From Puccinia triticina (Eukaryota > Basidiomycota > Pucciniomycetes > Pucciniales > Pucciniaceae): a DNA stretch of 64,000 nucleotides. The translations under genes were made by a program, and so were the position numbers. Positions 52,018 to 61,727 of this stretch are shown one piece after another (within the stretch, counting starts at the first letter, position 1; every line of letters begins with the position of its first letter). The DNA is taken from NCBI RefSeq assembly GCF_026914185.1, contig NC_070561.1, forward strand, positions 1,116,001-1,180,000, given 5' to 3'. The notes below the pieces were generated by a model, which did no database searches, was not told where the DNA came from, and was given only the letters and a program-made list of their open reading frames with translations.

Positions 52018-52515
52018 TCAAACCCTCAGCTCGCAACTCTCAGGTGTGCTCGTCGTCGTTTCTCTTCCCAGCTTGTGTAGTAACTTACACTCGTGGTCAT
52101 TCCCAAAGTACCCTTTGCGCCTTTTTGTTCTATAATTCTGGGCTTGATATCTGGCATTCTTGACGGCACACTGTGACTTCCAGCTGGCAGCCGAGCGGGC
52201 AGCGATTCGCTCCCAGTCCGCGTTGGTTAACGGAGCTGGCTGAAATCCGCGGTTTTTGTTTGTTGACGGCTTTTTTGGGCGACCACATTTCTTTACAGAT
52301 GAGACTGGGAGAATTGGAGCGTCTTCATTGCGCGGGACTTGGTCCGGAACCGCAGGGTTACCAAGCGGAGGAGTATCAGGATTTGAATCACATAGTTCTA
52401 CCTTTGAGGAGCGTCCCCGCCTGGCGGGCAGCTTGCCATCAGTCTTGAGGGTCTCCAGGGTGGCAGGAGGGGAATTGGACGCTAGATGTGATGGTACTGG
52501 CTGAGAGTTGCTCAT
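52018..52515 (-). CDS. hypothetical basic protein with AT-hook-like motif
   Basis: An uninterrupted ORF of 165 residues from ATG at 52515. The first half is serine and proline rich (SHLASNSPPATLETL). VKKCGRPKKPSTNKNRG at about residues 75-91 resembles an AT-hook (GRP core). ADWERIAARSAASWKSQCAV could be a small helical DNA-binding unit. The end is basic (YRTKRRKGYF). It may be a nuclear protein or a fragment of a transposon protein. No homologue is recognised. Confidence 0.4.
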   Translation of the reverse strand: MSNSQPVPSHLASNSPPATLETLKTDGKLPARRGRSSKVELCDSNPDTPPLGNPAVPDQVPRNEDAPILPVSSVKKCGRPKKPSTNKNRGFQPAPLTNADWERIAARSAASWKSQCAVKNARYQAQNYRTKRRKGYFGNDHECKLLHKLGRETTTSTPESCELRV

Positions 52516-52559
52516 ACAAAGGCGGATCTTGATTGGTTGGCTTGGCTGAATTTAAGCTT

Positions 52560-53254
52560 TTTTTTTATCTGGATGTTTCCACTTGTTGCTGCTAGCATCA
52601 CCCAAGGCAGCGCTGGGACTCCTATTAGAAGACCCATTGTAAGATCCGGAGTTAGAACTGGAATCACTCAAATCTTCACTGTCAGATTTGTTGGAGAGAT
52701 CTTGTCAGCAAGATCATTGGTAGAGGAGGCCTTGATGATTCACTTATTGGGATTTGTCAGAGGTTTCAAAGAGTCCACAATGACATTGCCATTGTATGAT
52801 ATGTTCAAGAAGGTATGTGGGAAAAAGGTAAGCTGGACATGGTTTTTGTTGTCCCGTTGGGTTCGTTGAATGCTCTCATCAACAAACTCAGCTTCATCGT
52901 CCAGCCAGGGCTGGGAATACATAACCAGCTTTTGTTGGAATGTGCACCGCTGATGGATCCCGGTACCAGGTCCACCAGCTAGCCGCTGTTAACCCAATCA
53001 TTGTGCAGCCAAATGCCTGTGACACCACAAACATTCCGCAATACCTTACCCCAGTAGTGATGACTGCCCCAGTATCCTTGCAAAATCAAAGTATACAACT
53101 CCCTGGCAACCATGAGCTTGAATGGCCAGTTAATTTGGCCCATGAACTTGAGTTGTTTGTCTGGCTCACTGATAGTTTTCAAATCAATACGGAAGTAGAG
53201 GTGATAGGGAGATATGGAGTTGGGGAAAGTGTTGAAAATTGAGCTGATTGTCAC
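52560..53254 (-). pseudogene. frameshifted hypothetical ORF
   Basis: On the minus strand 53254-52979 gives LYTLILQGYWGSHHYWGKVL and VCGVTGIWLHNDWVNSG, then an in-frame TAG. The text goes on (LVDLVPGSISGAHSNKSWLC) and shifts frame near 52920 into QPWLDDEAEFVDESIQRTQR..VDSLKPLTNPNK, ending at 52740. The composition looks like real protein, so this appears to be a decayed gene. I cannot name the family. Confidence 0.4.
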
Positions 53255-53577
53255 CGCGCAGAGGAGAGAAGAAAAGAGATTGGGCTCAATGGCTCAAGAA
53301 TGAAGGGCAGTGAGGATGGTTTTCTCACCGGATGCGGCTCAGTTGCGTGCGCGGAAAAAAGAGGGAAGAGAACCAATGAGTTGATTTCAAGACAATGCTA
53401 AGCTTAATATAGTCTATGTACATGATTCAACTTGTGGTTTTGAGATATAATGAATAAAAAACAAATTGAATATGAAACACTTCTTGAGACTACACATGAA
53501 TATGAAATGACTCATCTAACACTACTACTTAAGGTTCTTCGACTACATGGTGTGAGATAGAAGGTATTAATCAATTA

Positions 53578-54072
53578 CTAGTGATGCTTTAGAAATGTAA
53601 CTAAAACAGGATGATGTTTATCAATGACAAGATTTGAGGCACAAGTAAGCAGAATATCAACAGAAAGAGATATTGGAGACTTTTTCCATGTAATTACTGG
53701 GGGAGGGTTGGTGTTGGGATTGCTTTGACGTGATTTCTTATCTTGGGGGGCATTGCACCCCTGAGATTGGAGACCCAACATTCCAGATAGTCCAGAAGTG
53801 GCCCACTGGGAAGCCAAGAGACCGGCGTTGGCACAGCTGATTGCGTTATTTCTGAACATGGCCTGAGTGACCTTTAGGCACGTCAACCTTTGATCTCCGT
53901 GAGGGTGCTTGGCTTGACAGTTTTGGATATTCTGCAGGCACAAGAACTTGTAATTTTCTTGGACAGTAAAGAGAGTGTTGAGGACAGAGGAGCAAAGCAA
54001 TTTCCATGAAGAAATTTTAAACTGACCAGGGATGAAAGGTCCAAGGGGCTTCAAAGATTTTGTTTGAGCCAC
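53578..54072 (-). CDS. hypothetical protein, cysteine-containing
   Basis: 164 residues from ATG at 54072 (MAQTKSLKPLGPFIPGQFKI) to TAG at 53578. Seven or more cysteines are spread through the middle (LLCSSVLN, CLQNIQNCQAK, LTCLKV, ISCANA). No signal peptide is evident and no family was recognised. It might belong with the broken ORF just downstream as one old gene. Confidence 0.3.
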   Translation of the reverse strand: MAQTKSLKPLGPFIPGQFKISSWKLLCSSVLNTLFTVQENYKFLCLQNIQNCQAKHPHGDQRLTCLKVTQAMFRNNAISCANAGLLASQWATSGLSGMLGLQSQGCNAPQDKKSRQSNPNTNPPPVITWKKSPISLSVDILLTCASNLVIDKHHPVLVTFLKHH

Positions 54073-54179
54073 GATTTAGTGTTGATTTGATGATTATTTT
54101 TGATCAACTCGTTGGTCGTCCGGGTGGTGAAATGCAAAACAAGAAGGTGGAAGAGGTTGGATTTTTTGCCACCTAGAGA

Positions 54180-55290
54180 TCACAGCCAGAGCGGGCTGTA
54201 GATAGTGTATAATGAGTCAAGGGCAGCCGCAAGCCAGCATTGATTTTTGTGATGGGGCTGTGAGGATGCGGAGTAAGACCTGAAGGTTGTGTGCGGGGCC
54301 CGGTTGATATTTTGCAAGTTTGGTGGCCTTCCAAGTTTTCCTTGCTTGGGGGGATGATTGAGTAGCGCTTGGGTAGTGTCAGGGGGGTGTCCGTTGTTTA
54401 TTGCGGCCCTCTGACACTTAGTGGGTTTGATCCGGTTCCTCATCTTGACACCATAGCAAATTGGGAAGCCGCGCATGATCATTGCGTGATCACCCCTTCT
54501 CAAGCCTCCGGCTCAATTCTTTTCTCTTGTTTGTGTGGTCCGCAGTCCAAATTCCAAAAAAATATATATTTCAATCCTCCGCACCATTTTTCATTGTGTG
54601 ATGATTTTTTTTTTTGGGGGGGGGACTAATGTTTTTTTTTTTTTTTTTTGGGGGGGGGGAATATCTAATATGCTCATGGTCATAGAGTTTTTCTGGTCAC
54701 TGACATGTGCCCTGCTTCACCATGTATTACACATATTCCACTGTACAGAATCTGAACTATGATGTTGCAACTTGATTGCAGGTCAACAAGAAGGGCAGAG
54801 GATGTGAAAAATATAGAGATGAAGACAGCTTGGGCCATCCCAGAAATGAAAACTTGAGCCAAAGTGGTTTGGACATGTAGCTGTGAGATTTATTTTAAAG
54901 TCCCCACCAAAAACAGCAAATTCTCTACTCCCGCAGGGTTGACATAGCCCAGGGCCATAAGTCCCTCCTTCGGAGGGTCTCTGCGGGACGCCTTGTCTCA
55001 TGAAGGTGTAAAGTTCTTGCCTTGGAAATCCTTGGAAATGAAAATGTGACATGCAACAATGTAGCAAGTCTTGACTCTGGAAGGTCACTGGTCTTAATTC
55101 TACATCACGGAATTACAAAGATTAACACAACATTCTGACAACCACCTAAACTGATACTGCCGGCGAAAGGAGAAAAAAATCAAATTAAAATTACACAAAA
55201 GGCAAATAATTCAGCAGTGAATAGTGGAAGCAAGAATGGAGAGATGCCACGAGTTGAAGAGAGCCATTGAGTAAGAATACAAGCTGGTGC
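54180..55290. other. no supported gene; poly-T/poly-G tracts at 54606-54660
   Basis: Two successive runs of T followed by G (about 54606-54625 and 54633-54659) stand out. The remaining ORFs (54180-54503 minus, 54783-55088 minus) show no family features. Confidence 0.4.
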
Positions 55291-57300
55291 TCAATAAGGT
55301 TCAGTGGTCGTCCCCAGTTTAGGAATACACAGCACGATATCCGAGAAGCCAGGGATAGAATACATCTCCAACGAGCCACCTGGACATGTTCTTTCGTCAT
55401 CAGTCTTTCCTTACTCTGTTGTGTCATCAACGGGAGGGTTTTGTCACACCCGAAAGACGAACAGAGCAGGCTAAATAAACAGAGGAAACATACCTAAAAA
55501 CTGAGCATAAATTGAACTAAGGGGAAGGCCGATGCGGAGTCTTGCTTCCTGAATCTGTTCGAATCCTTTTGTGTTCGTTGGATGGGAAGCGGAGGACGGC
55601 AACGATGATGAAAGGATGTGACACTGATCATTGGCTTGATCAACTTGTTCACGAACTTTACCTTCCATAGTGCCATCGGTGGAGCTGATCAATTGCTTCA
55701 AACTGGCATTAGCTGTCGCCATGTTAACAAAGCTGAACATTTCACGTCTGGATACTGTGGGTGGCAGGGTTTCGTCATCATCGTCTGGAATTGATGGTCG
55801 CCATGGTGGTAAGATACCACCGGCTTGATCTGAGATCCGGATCGTAATGTGAGTAGCAGACGATGCGATTTGGACTTCAATAGGAAGACTCGCAAGGTTG
55901 ACCGATCGTTGGACTGCTGAGCTTACTGTAGCTCGAAATGCATTAAGAAGCAGTTCAAATACGATAAATCTATGGTGGAAGGGTAAAAGGGAATGAAAAT
56001 AGAGGTTAGTTGGGATCTTGGCATAAAAAGCCAAGAGACAAATAAACATGACTCGAGTAAAAAAAGGCAGACCAACAAGAGGAAGAATGGAAAGAAATTT
56101 AGTCAAACGGACTCAAGATGATCAGGGATGTAGGCAAATTTAGCGTTCTTTTCACCGTACACATGTATCGTGAGAGGTTCGGAAGAAGAGCCGGGAGGAT
56201 TGGGTAAATTAAGAGCACTCTGGGCAAGTTCGACACATCTTTCGACAACCGTTCCGACTTCCAATTCAGTATCAATGACGCCTAGATATCGAAAGTTGTG
56301 GGAGGAAGGTTCAGAAGGAGAATCGGCCTGAAATTGTCGAGTTAGAGCTATGTGATGCTCCGCCAAAACTCTGCGTGAAATGCGGGAGTATAGCATCCTC
56401 GTCATGAATTGTTCGATTTGCGAGTTCGTTAAATGACTCCGGGATTCAGCCACGCCAATTGCAAGCTAATTATTTTTTCGAACAACCAAAATCAGACTTC
56501 TAACCACTAATAGAATCAAATAGTAAAACATAAACAGAAGAAAAACTAGATATGTCACAAAATCGCCACTCCGTTTCCTCAGAATGAAAGATCTGATGCA
56601 TGATTGGGGAGCTATTGAAGTGATCAGATAAATGAAGGTTCTAGCTCACCTTAGGAATGACGACTTTATGTTCATTAAGCAGGTTTTCCAAGAATTGACA
56701 CCACTTCTGGTTATCGAGTCGACAGCGAATCTCAGGATAGGATCTGATTTTCTCAAAGGCCTCAGCGTATATCTGGTAAGTTTCAGTGAGATACGGGTTC
56801 GAGGTGACGATATAGGGTAACGATTGGAATTCGCGAATCTGACGGGCCAAACGAATTGCAAGTTGGACCCGAGTCTATCGAGAGGAAACAGTTATAGTCA
56901 ATATTCAGAAACAACACAAAAAACACCGGTCAATTCATGATCTGGAAGAGAGGCTTGGTAATAGGGGACGAACAAAGTTGGCACCTTGCATAAGATTATG
57001 GTCGAATTCCTTCGCGTTCGAGCCCTGTCGACCCAAAACTTTCCCGAAAAAGATGAGTTGGCGAAGGCTGAACGGGGCCGCTTCCATTTCTGCATAGCGG
57101 AGGACGTGCGAGTTGCTATAGAAGTTGATTTTCGGGGCGTGTTCATTGCGAGGTGAAGCTTGTCTCAAGGCGGAGAAGGAGAACTGTCTCGAGAGTGAAC
57201 TGCTGAGGCTGGGTCGGTTGAACTTGGGGATCATGGTTCTCGGCCGAGTTGACCAGCTGCTGATGCCGAGTCGCCAGCGATTTACAGTCCAGACCGACAT
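55291..57300 (-). CDS. mitochondrial 2-oxoacid dehydrogenase kinase (PDK/BCKDK family)
   Basis: The kinase inactivates the pyruvate or branched-chain 2-oxoacid dehydrogenase complex by phosphorylating its E1 subunit in the mitochondrial matrix. Exon 1 (57300 down to about 56957) has an arginine and serine-rich presequence, then FYSNSHVLRYAEMEAAPFSL RQLIFFGKVLG. The next exons give RLARQIREFQSLPYIVTSNP, ESRSHLTNSQIEQFMTRML and RISRRVLAEHHIAL. The ATP-binding part follows: N-box FELLLNAFRATV, G1 DQAGG, G2 GLPLSSIYAQFLG. After an intron (donor GTATGT near 55492) the last exon reads GGSLEMYSIPGFSDIVLCIP KLG and ends with TGA at 55291-55293. At least five exons, no break seen. Whether the substrate is PDH or BCKDH cannot be settled here. 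Confidence 0.9.
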
Positions 57301-57504
57301 CGCCGGTGCACACTATACCTCGTCGATCTCCACAATTTCATTAGCGAGCACTTAATGGGCGAGGGAAGAGCGGGCATCGGGCATGCAAACAACATATACA
57401 AGGAAGTATCCCTGAGCGATCCGCTCGTCGTCGGATATAATCCGAGCAAATGCTAACAGGGGACGAGTGCCATTTCATGAGCCTCAAAAGTCTCACTTCC
57501 AATA

Positions 57505-58206
57505 GGGGGGTTCATGTTAGCCTAATTTCAAAATCAGTCTAAAAACCTTGCTAAAAGTTGATGTCTGCTCATGCAGGTCTATGCAAGGATATTCTAGAAA
57601 ATAAATAGAGTTCTCAGCAAGACCTCCCCTGTAAAGGCAGGACCCAGGAAACCCCTTATAAATGACCGTAACCTAAAATCCAGAATTTCAACAAAATTCA
57701 TACATTTTTTGACCTCATTCGTACACGTTTTTTGCGTACGCTTTGAGGATTTCCAAAATTTTCATACATTTTCCATGCCTACCATTCCTGCCGAGGGGGG
57801 GGGGTGCAAAAAAAAAACAACCTGGGGGGTGCTGCCAAGGTGGGGCACTGGGGTACCAAAAATAAGCCAAGCTGTGCTGCTGAGGGGGGGAGGGCTACGG
57901 GTTTTTCTGGTGCACTCTCAGGAATTTCATACATCTTAGTTACTACCCTCTTGTACCCAGGAAAAATTTCATACACTTGAAGTGCTTACCATTGAGGCCA
58001 AAAGAGCCCATTCATACCATTTTTGTGCCTACCATTTGGGGTTTTTGTAAAAAAATGCATACATTTTCGTTATGGTCATTTATAGGGGGTTTCCTGGGTC
58101 CTGTAAAGGTCTTGCTGAAGCCTGAAGGGAATGCTTATGCAGTATTTTTTTGAGATTTGAAACCATCCGTGACCAGCAGCCAAAATCAGGCTAACGTGAA
58201 CCCCCC
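57505..58206. mobile_element. 702-bp TIR element with TA target
   Basis: The ends GGGGGGTTCATGTTAGCCTA and TAGGCTAACGTGAACCCCCC (in complement) match with few changes and are flanked by TA on both sides (57503-57504, 58207-58208). A second inverted pair lies inside (ACCCAGGAAACCCCTTATAAATG near 57648; CATTTATAGGGGGTTTCCTG near 58078). Several variants of TTTCATACA occur. No credible gene. Confidence 0.8.
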
Positions 58207-58430
58207 TAATTATGACTGCAGGCTTCACTTTATCATCCATGTCACATTCATCTCAATAAATATTTATGTAAATAAATATTTTTTTGGGCTAATTCCCTAG
58301 ATCAGGGGGTTCTCCTTTCCAATCTTGGCACTGTAAAGCCTGCAAGTATGGAGGCGCTGGACCGACATGTTGGACAGCTTTTTAGTTTCACTTTTTCTAT
58401 TTTTATTTTTAAAAAACAAGAAAGAATATT

Positions 58431-59543
58431 TGTTACTGGGAGCAAAGCAGGAGCGAAGTAGCCCATGATCGCCTAGCTTGGTCCCTGTACAACTGTAGGA
58501 TCCTATAAGCACTTCCGTAACAAGGGGCGCTGTAAATTCCAGCGTAGTCACGTGCCAGCGGAAGTACAGGGAGGTGTGTACATAGTCCCCTCGGTCCCTG
58601 CCTGCCCTTTTGCCCCCAGGAAAGAACCGTTAAACTTTCCACTAGCACCTTAGTCATTGCTTCCTTTTGGGTTGGCCCTGCTCCCGGAGGACCCGCTTTG
58701 CTAACCCCTTCTCCCTTATGTACCAACGTTGCTCGGCCAAGAGATCCCTCTTGGGCAAGCTCTAGCCAAAGCGAGGCCCTTGGGAGGAACATTCTCAGCG
58801 GACCCGGGATCAAACCTCCCTCCAACCCAGACAGAGTCTTGGGAAGCCTAAACCGGCTTTTGGGACTCCCCAGGTGCCACGGCACGGCGCTGAAACTGTG
58901 AGCAGAAGGATGTGTTACCCACGGCTCAAGCAAAAGAGACCGACCACCTGGTCCCCAGTGCGTCCAGGATTTTGAATCAGCTCATTGGTAGCCCTTGGGA
59001 AGCCAAGGTACTTTATAAACAACTTTCCAGGAGCCTTGGCGAGCCAGTGGGCAACAATAAAATTTTGCCACTGGCTGGTAAGGTATGTACATGCAGCAGC
59101 ATGCTTCTCAGTGAGCTTTGTTGGTGAGAACAGGTCTCCCTTGCAGAGTCCAGTTGACTGGGAGAAGTTGAAGCCATTGGACTGGTCTCAATTCCTCAAA
59201 TAATATGCTCTGAAATGCCGTTCTGACTCTCCTGGGCACCTAACGGACCCCCAAGTCAGAGAGCAGCATGATATAGAGAGCACAATGTCAAAAGTCAGCA
59301 TGTAAACAGCTTGACCAACTCTTCAGGGCACCTAACCGACCCCCTGTTGAGTGATAAAGAAGTTGCCGAGAATGAGGGGGGAGTTGGAGCGGGTTAAAAC
59401 AGAAGAGGTATATATAGGAACCAGGCTGCTCACTTTACTATTACAGGATTTATAACGAATCCTGACGCTGACACCTGTTTGAGTACTGCTACACATGCAT
59501 CATATAAATACATACACTGATACAGACAGATACTGTTCCCACA
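58431..59543 (+). repeat. possible LTR
   Basis: It starts TGTTACTGGGAG and ends TACTGTTCCCACA. GGTATATATAGG at about 59407 lies about 130 bp before the end, as a TATA box would in an LTR. ORFs inside (58433-58933 minus and others) have no known domains. No second copy and no target duplication were seen, so the boundaries are tentative. Confidence 0.3.
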
Positions 59544-60268
59544 TGTTTGGCGGATGCTGGAAGCGGAAGCAAGGAAAGATGGCTAGAGTCGAAACATGAA
59601 ACATGACTGACAAGAATTTCTGGTTCAGAGCCATTTTTGTCTGGGAATGTTGGCTCAGGCACCATGTTTGGCTAGGAATGACGGCTCAGAGCCATGGTGG
59701 CTGTTTTGTCGGGCTAGAGGCGCCATCAGACCGACACCAAGATGGCTGGATTGTTGCTCTGAAAGCATAACAATGGCCGCTTTGTCGGTTCATCTGTCCA
59801 TTTTGTCGTGGATTTACCGGCATTTCACAAAAAAAAACACAAAATTGGCTGTTTTTGTCGGTCCAGCGCCTCCATATGCAAGGGTTTCATTAAACCCCGA
59901 GTGACAAAAAATACGTAAACACGCTGGAAGAAAAATAAGAGAAAAATGAATTTTCAAGATGGCGTAACTATCAGACCACCAAACAAATGAAAAATGAGTG
60001 AGCCGTTTACTCCACTCCCTCCATGTGCACACCACCATTTTCACCGCCTTGATTCCCTGACTGAAATGCTGTTTTCTCCTAGCCTACATACTGTACCGGA
60101 GCAATAGAAATCCTATGAGTAAGGGGTATTGCTTCCAGCTTGATTGAAGCATCGAGTTGGCTGTAGAAGGTCGACCGGCTCGGTTTTCTTCTTTGGCGAC
60201 GGGATATAGCGAACTTAAATTTATTCAAGTTCGAAGTACGGAAGGCCTCAGGTTGCTAGGAGAACCAA
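59544..60268. other. no supported gene
   Basis: This contains repeated short phrases such as GGCTCAGAGCCAT and TTTTGTCGG (59620-59860) but no credible coding sequence. Confidence 0.35.
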
Positions 60269-60610
60269 TCAGGCGATGTGGCTGCGGTGCCAAATCCATG
60301 CCGTCTCCATGTTGAGGGGCGATTTGACGATTGATTGGCGGTGCTCCTGGTAACTCTTGATGACGCTCGACAAGCCCCTATTTTTCAAATAGTTATGTAT
60401 ATATCTGTGCAGAGCATTACTTTTAATCACCGGAGGCAGCAAGCCAGGCGAGGATGCTTTCAAGTTAACATCTGATGGCTGTGGAGAAAGGTGTGCCTTG
60501 ACAACCAACAACATCAAGGTAAGGACCCCAGCCTCCCGTTGTTTTGCGACGATATAAAGGCCTTGTCTGATCTGACCATCCGGAAGCGATAACCTTATTT
60601 CCTTCACCAT
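60269..60610 (-). CDS. hypothetical ORF, 113 residues
   Basis: ATG at 60610 (MVKEIRLSLPDGQIRQGLYI) with a short hydrophobic stretch (VLTLMLLVVKAHL) and a histidine-rich end. It has no known domain. It could be a small real gene or chance. Confidence 0.25.
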   Translation of the reverse strand: MVKEIRLSLPDGQIRQGLYIVAKQREAGVLTLMLLVVKAHLSPQPSDVNLKASSPGLLPPVIKSNALHRYIHNYLKNRGLSSVIKSYQEHRQSIVKSPLNMETAWIWHRSHIA

Positions 60611-60733
60611 CCAGACAGTCTAAATATTCCTATCCAAGCATGCCTTGCTTCTAACGCAGAGGGGTCCAGACATTTCTTCTCAAGTACTATTTTCGACTGT
60701 TATTTGAGTTGAGCTTTTCCATCCTCAACATAG

Positions 60734-61727
60734 GTATGATCGAGCCACTAAACCGGGTTGTACGTTCAGGCAGCGTCAAATCCAACAACCCCTCCGCTGA
60801 AACAAAGATGACCGGTTGCAAGGTAAATAGACTAATCTCAATCAACCTGGAAATTTGAGTTCCACACTAGTTCATGAGCTATGATAGAACCTAAGCTGAA
60901 CAGAAACTTTGCATGCACATTTTTCAAAGAAAACAATCAAAAATAAGATCTCATGGGGCTGCGTCCTTCTCCGTAGATCCCGAGCAAATTCAGACCCTGG
61001 TCCTACATCAAATTCTGCCTCGAGTCCCAACACAGACGAGCGATATAGAGCTTCAGATGTGTGTCACGTATCATCTCGGACTAGAAGTGACCATCCGCCA
61101 GTTGCGGTCACCTTCAATCAACCTCACTTATTGTCAGCACCCGTGAGTGCCGTGTCCGGTTACGATACTGACTTCTACGATGGGTCTCCGAAGATGTGCA
61201 AGCAAAGTCAAAAATTCTTTTGTGATGACACAGTTTATCACAGACAAAGGAACCCACCCCCAAGTGTATCCGCTAACCAGTTTCAAGAAGATACGAAAAT
61301 TTGGCTGGATGACTTAGCGCGCAGGAGTAAATCAGCAAGAGATCGATTCAACTGCAATATATTCAATGAACAGAAGAGCGTCTCAAATCTAACCTGCGAG
61401 GGTGGACTAACAGTGGCACCAAGACCAACTCCGGGGGTTAAGCCGCAATCTCCTTTCGAGAAAAAGCCTGACACGAAAAACCACGAAGGATGTCTCTTGG
61501 ATTGTTCCAACATCAAAAGCACTTCTGGGTCCGGCCAAGCTGAGCACGGGCACTTGCACATACCATATCTGCAGAGATTAAGGCCAAGCAAATCTCCAAG
61601 CTTGTCTCGCGCAAAATTAGAAGATGATGATAGCAACAGTTGCGATAGCTCAGTGAGATTGGTTTCAACTTGGTCTTCGGATACGCTGTCTTTGTTAGAA
61701 ACAGAAAACCAGGGTCAGTGCAGTTAA
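60734..61727 (+). CDS. serine-rich hypothetical protein
   Basis: A likely first exon at 60739-60822 (MIEPLNRVVRSGSVKSNN..KMTGCK) is followed by GTAAAT, and the long second exon (acceptor near 60890-60930 not settled) is open to TAA at 61725-61727. The product is polar and serine-rich (SWGCVLLRRSRANSDPGPTS, TKIWLDDLARRSKSARDRF, SSVRLVSTWSSDTLSLLETE) with no transmembrane segment. It probably is a host gene of unknown role, because codon usage is balanced and no repeat structure is seen. Confidence 0.5.

Noticed and set aside
57709..57939. ORF over G-rich tracts inside the TIR element
   Set aside because: Low-complexity sequence with homopolymers; no sign of coding use.
58433..58933. 166-residue minus-strand ORF
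   Set aside because: It lies within LTR-like sequence, has low-complexity composition and no known domain.
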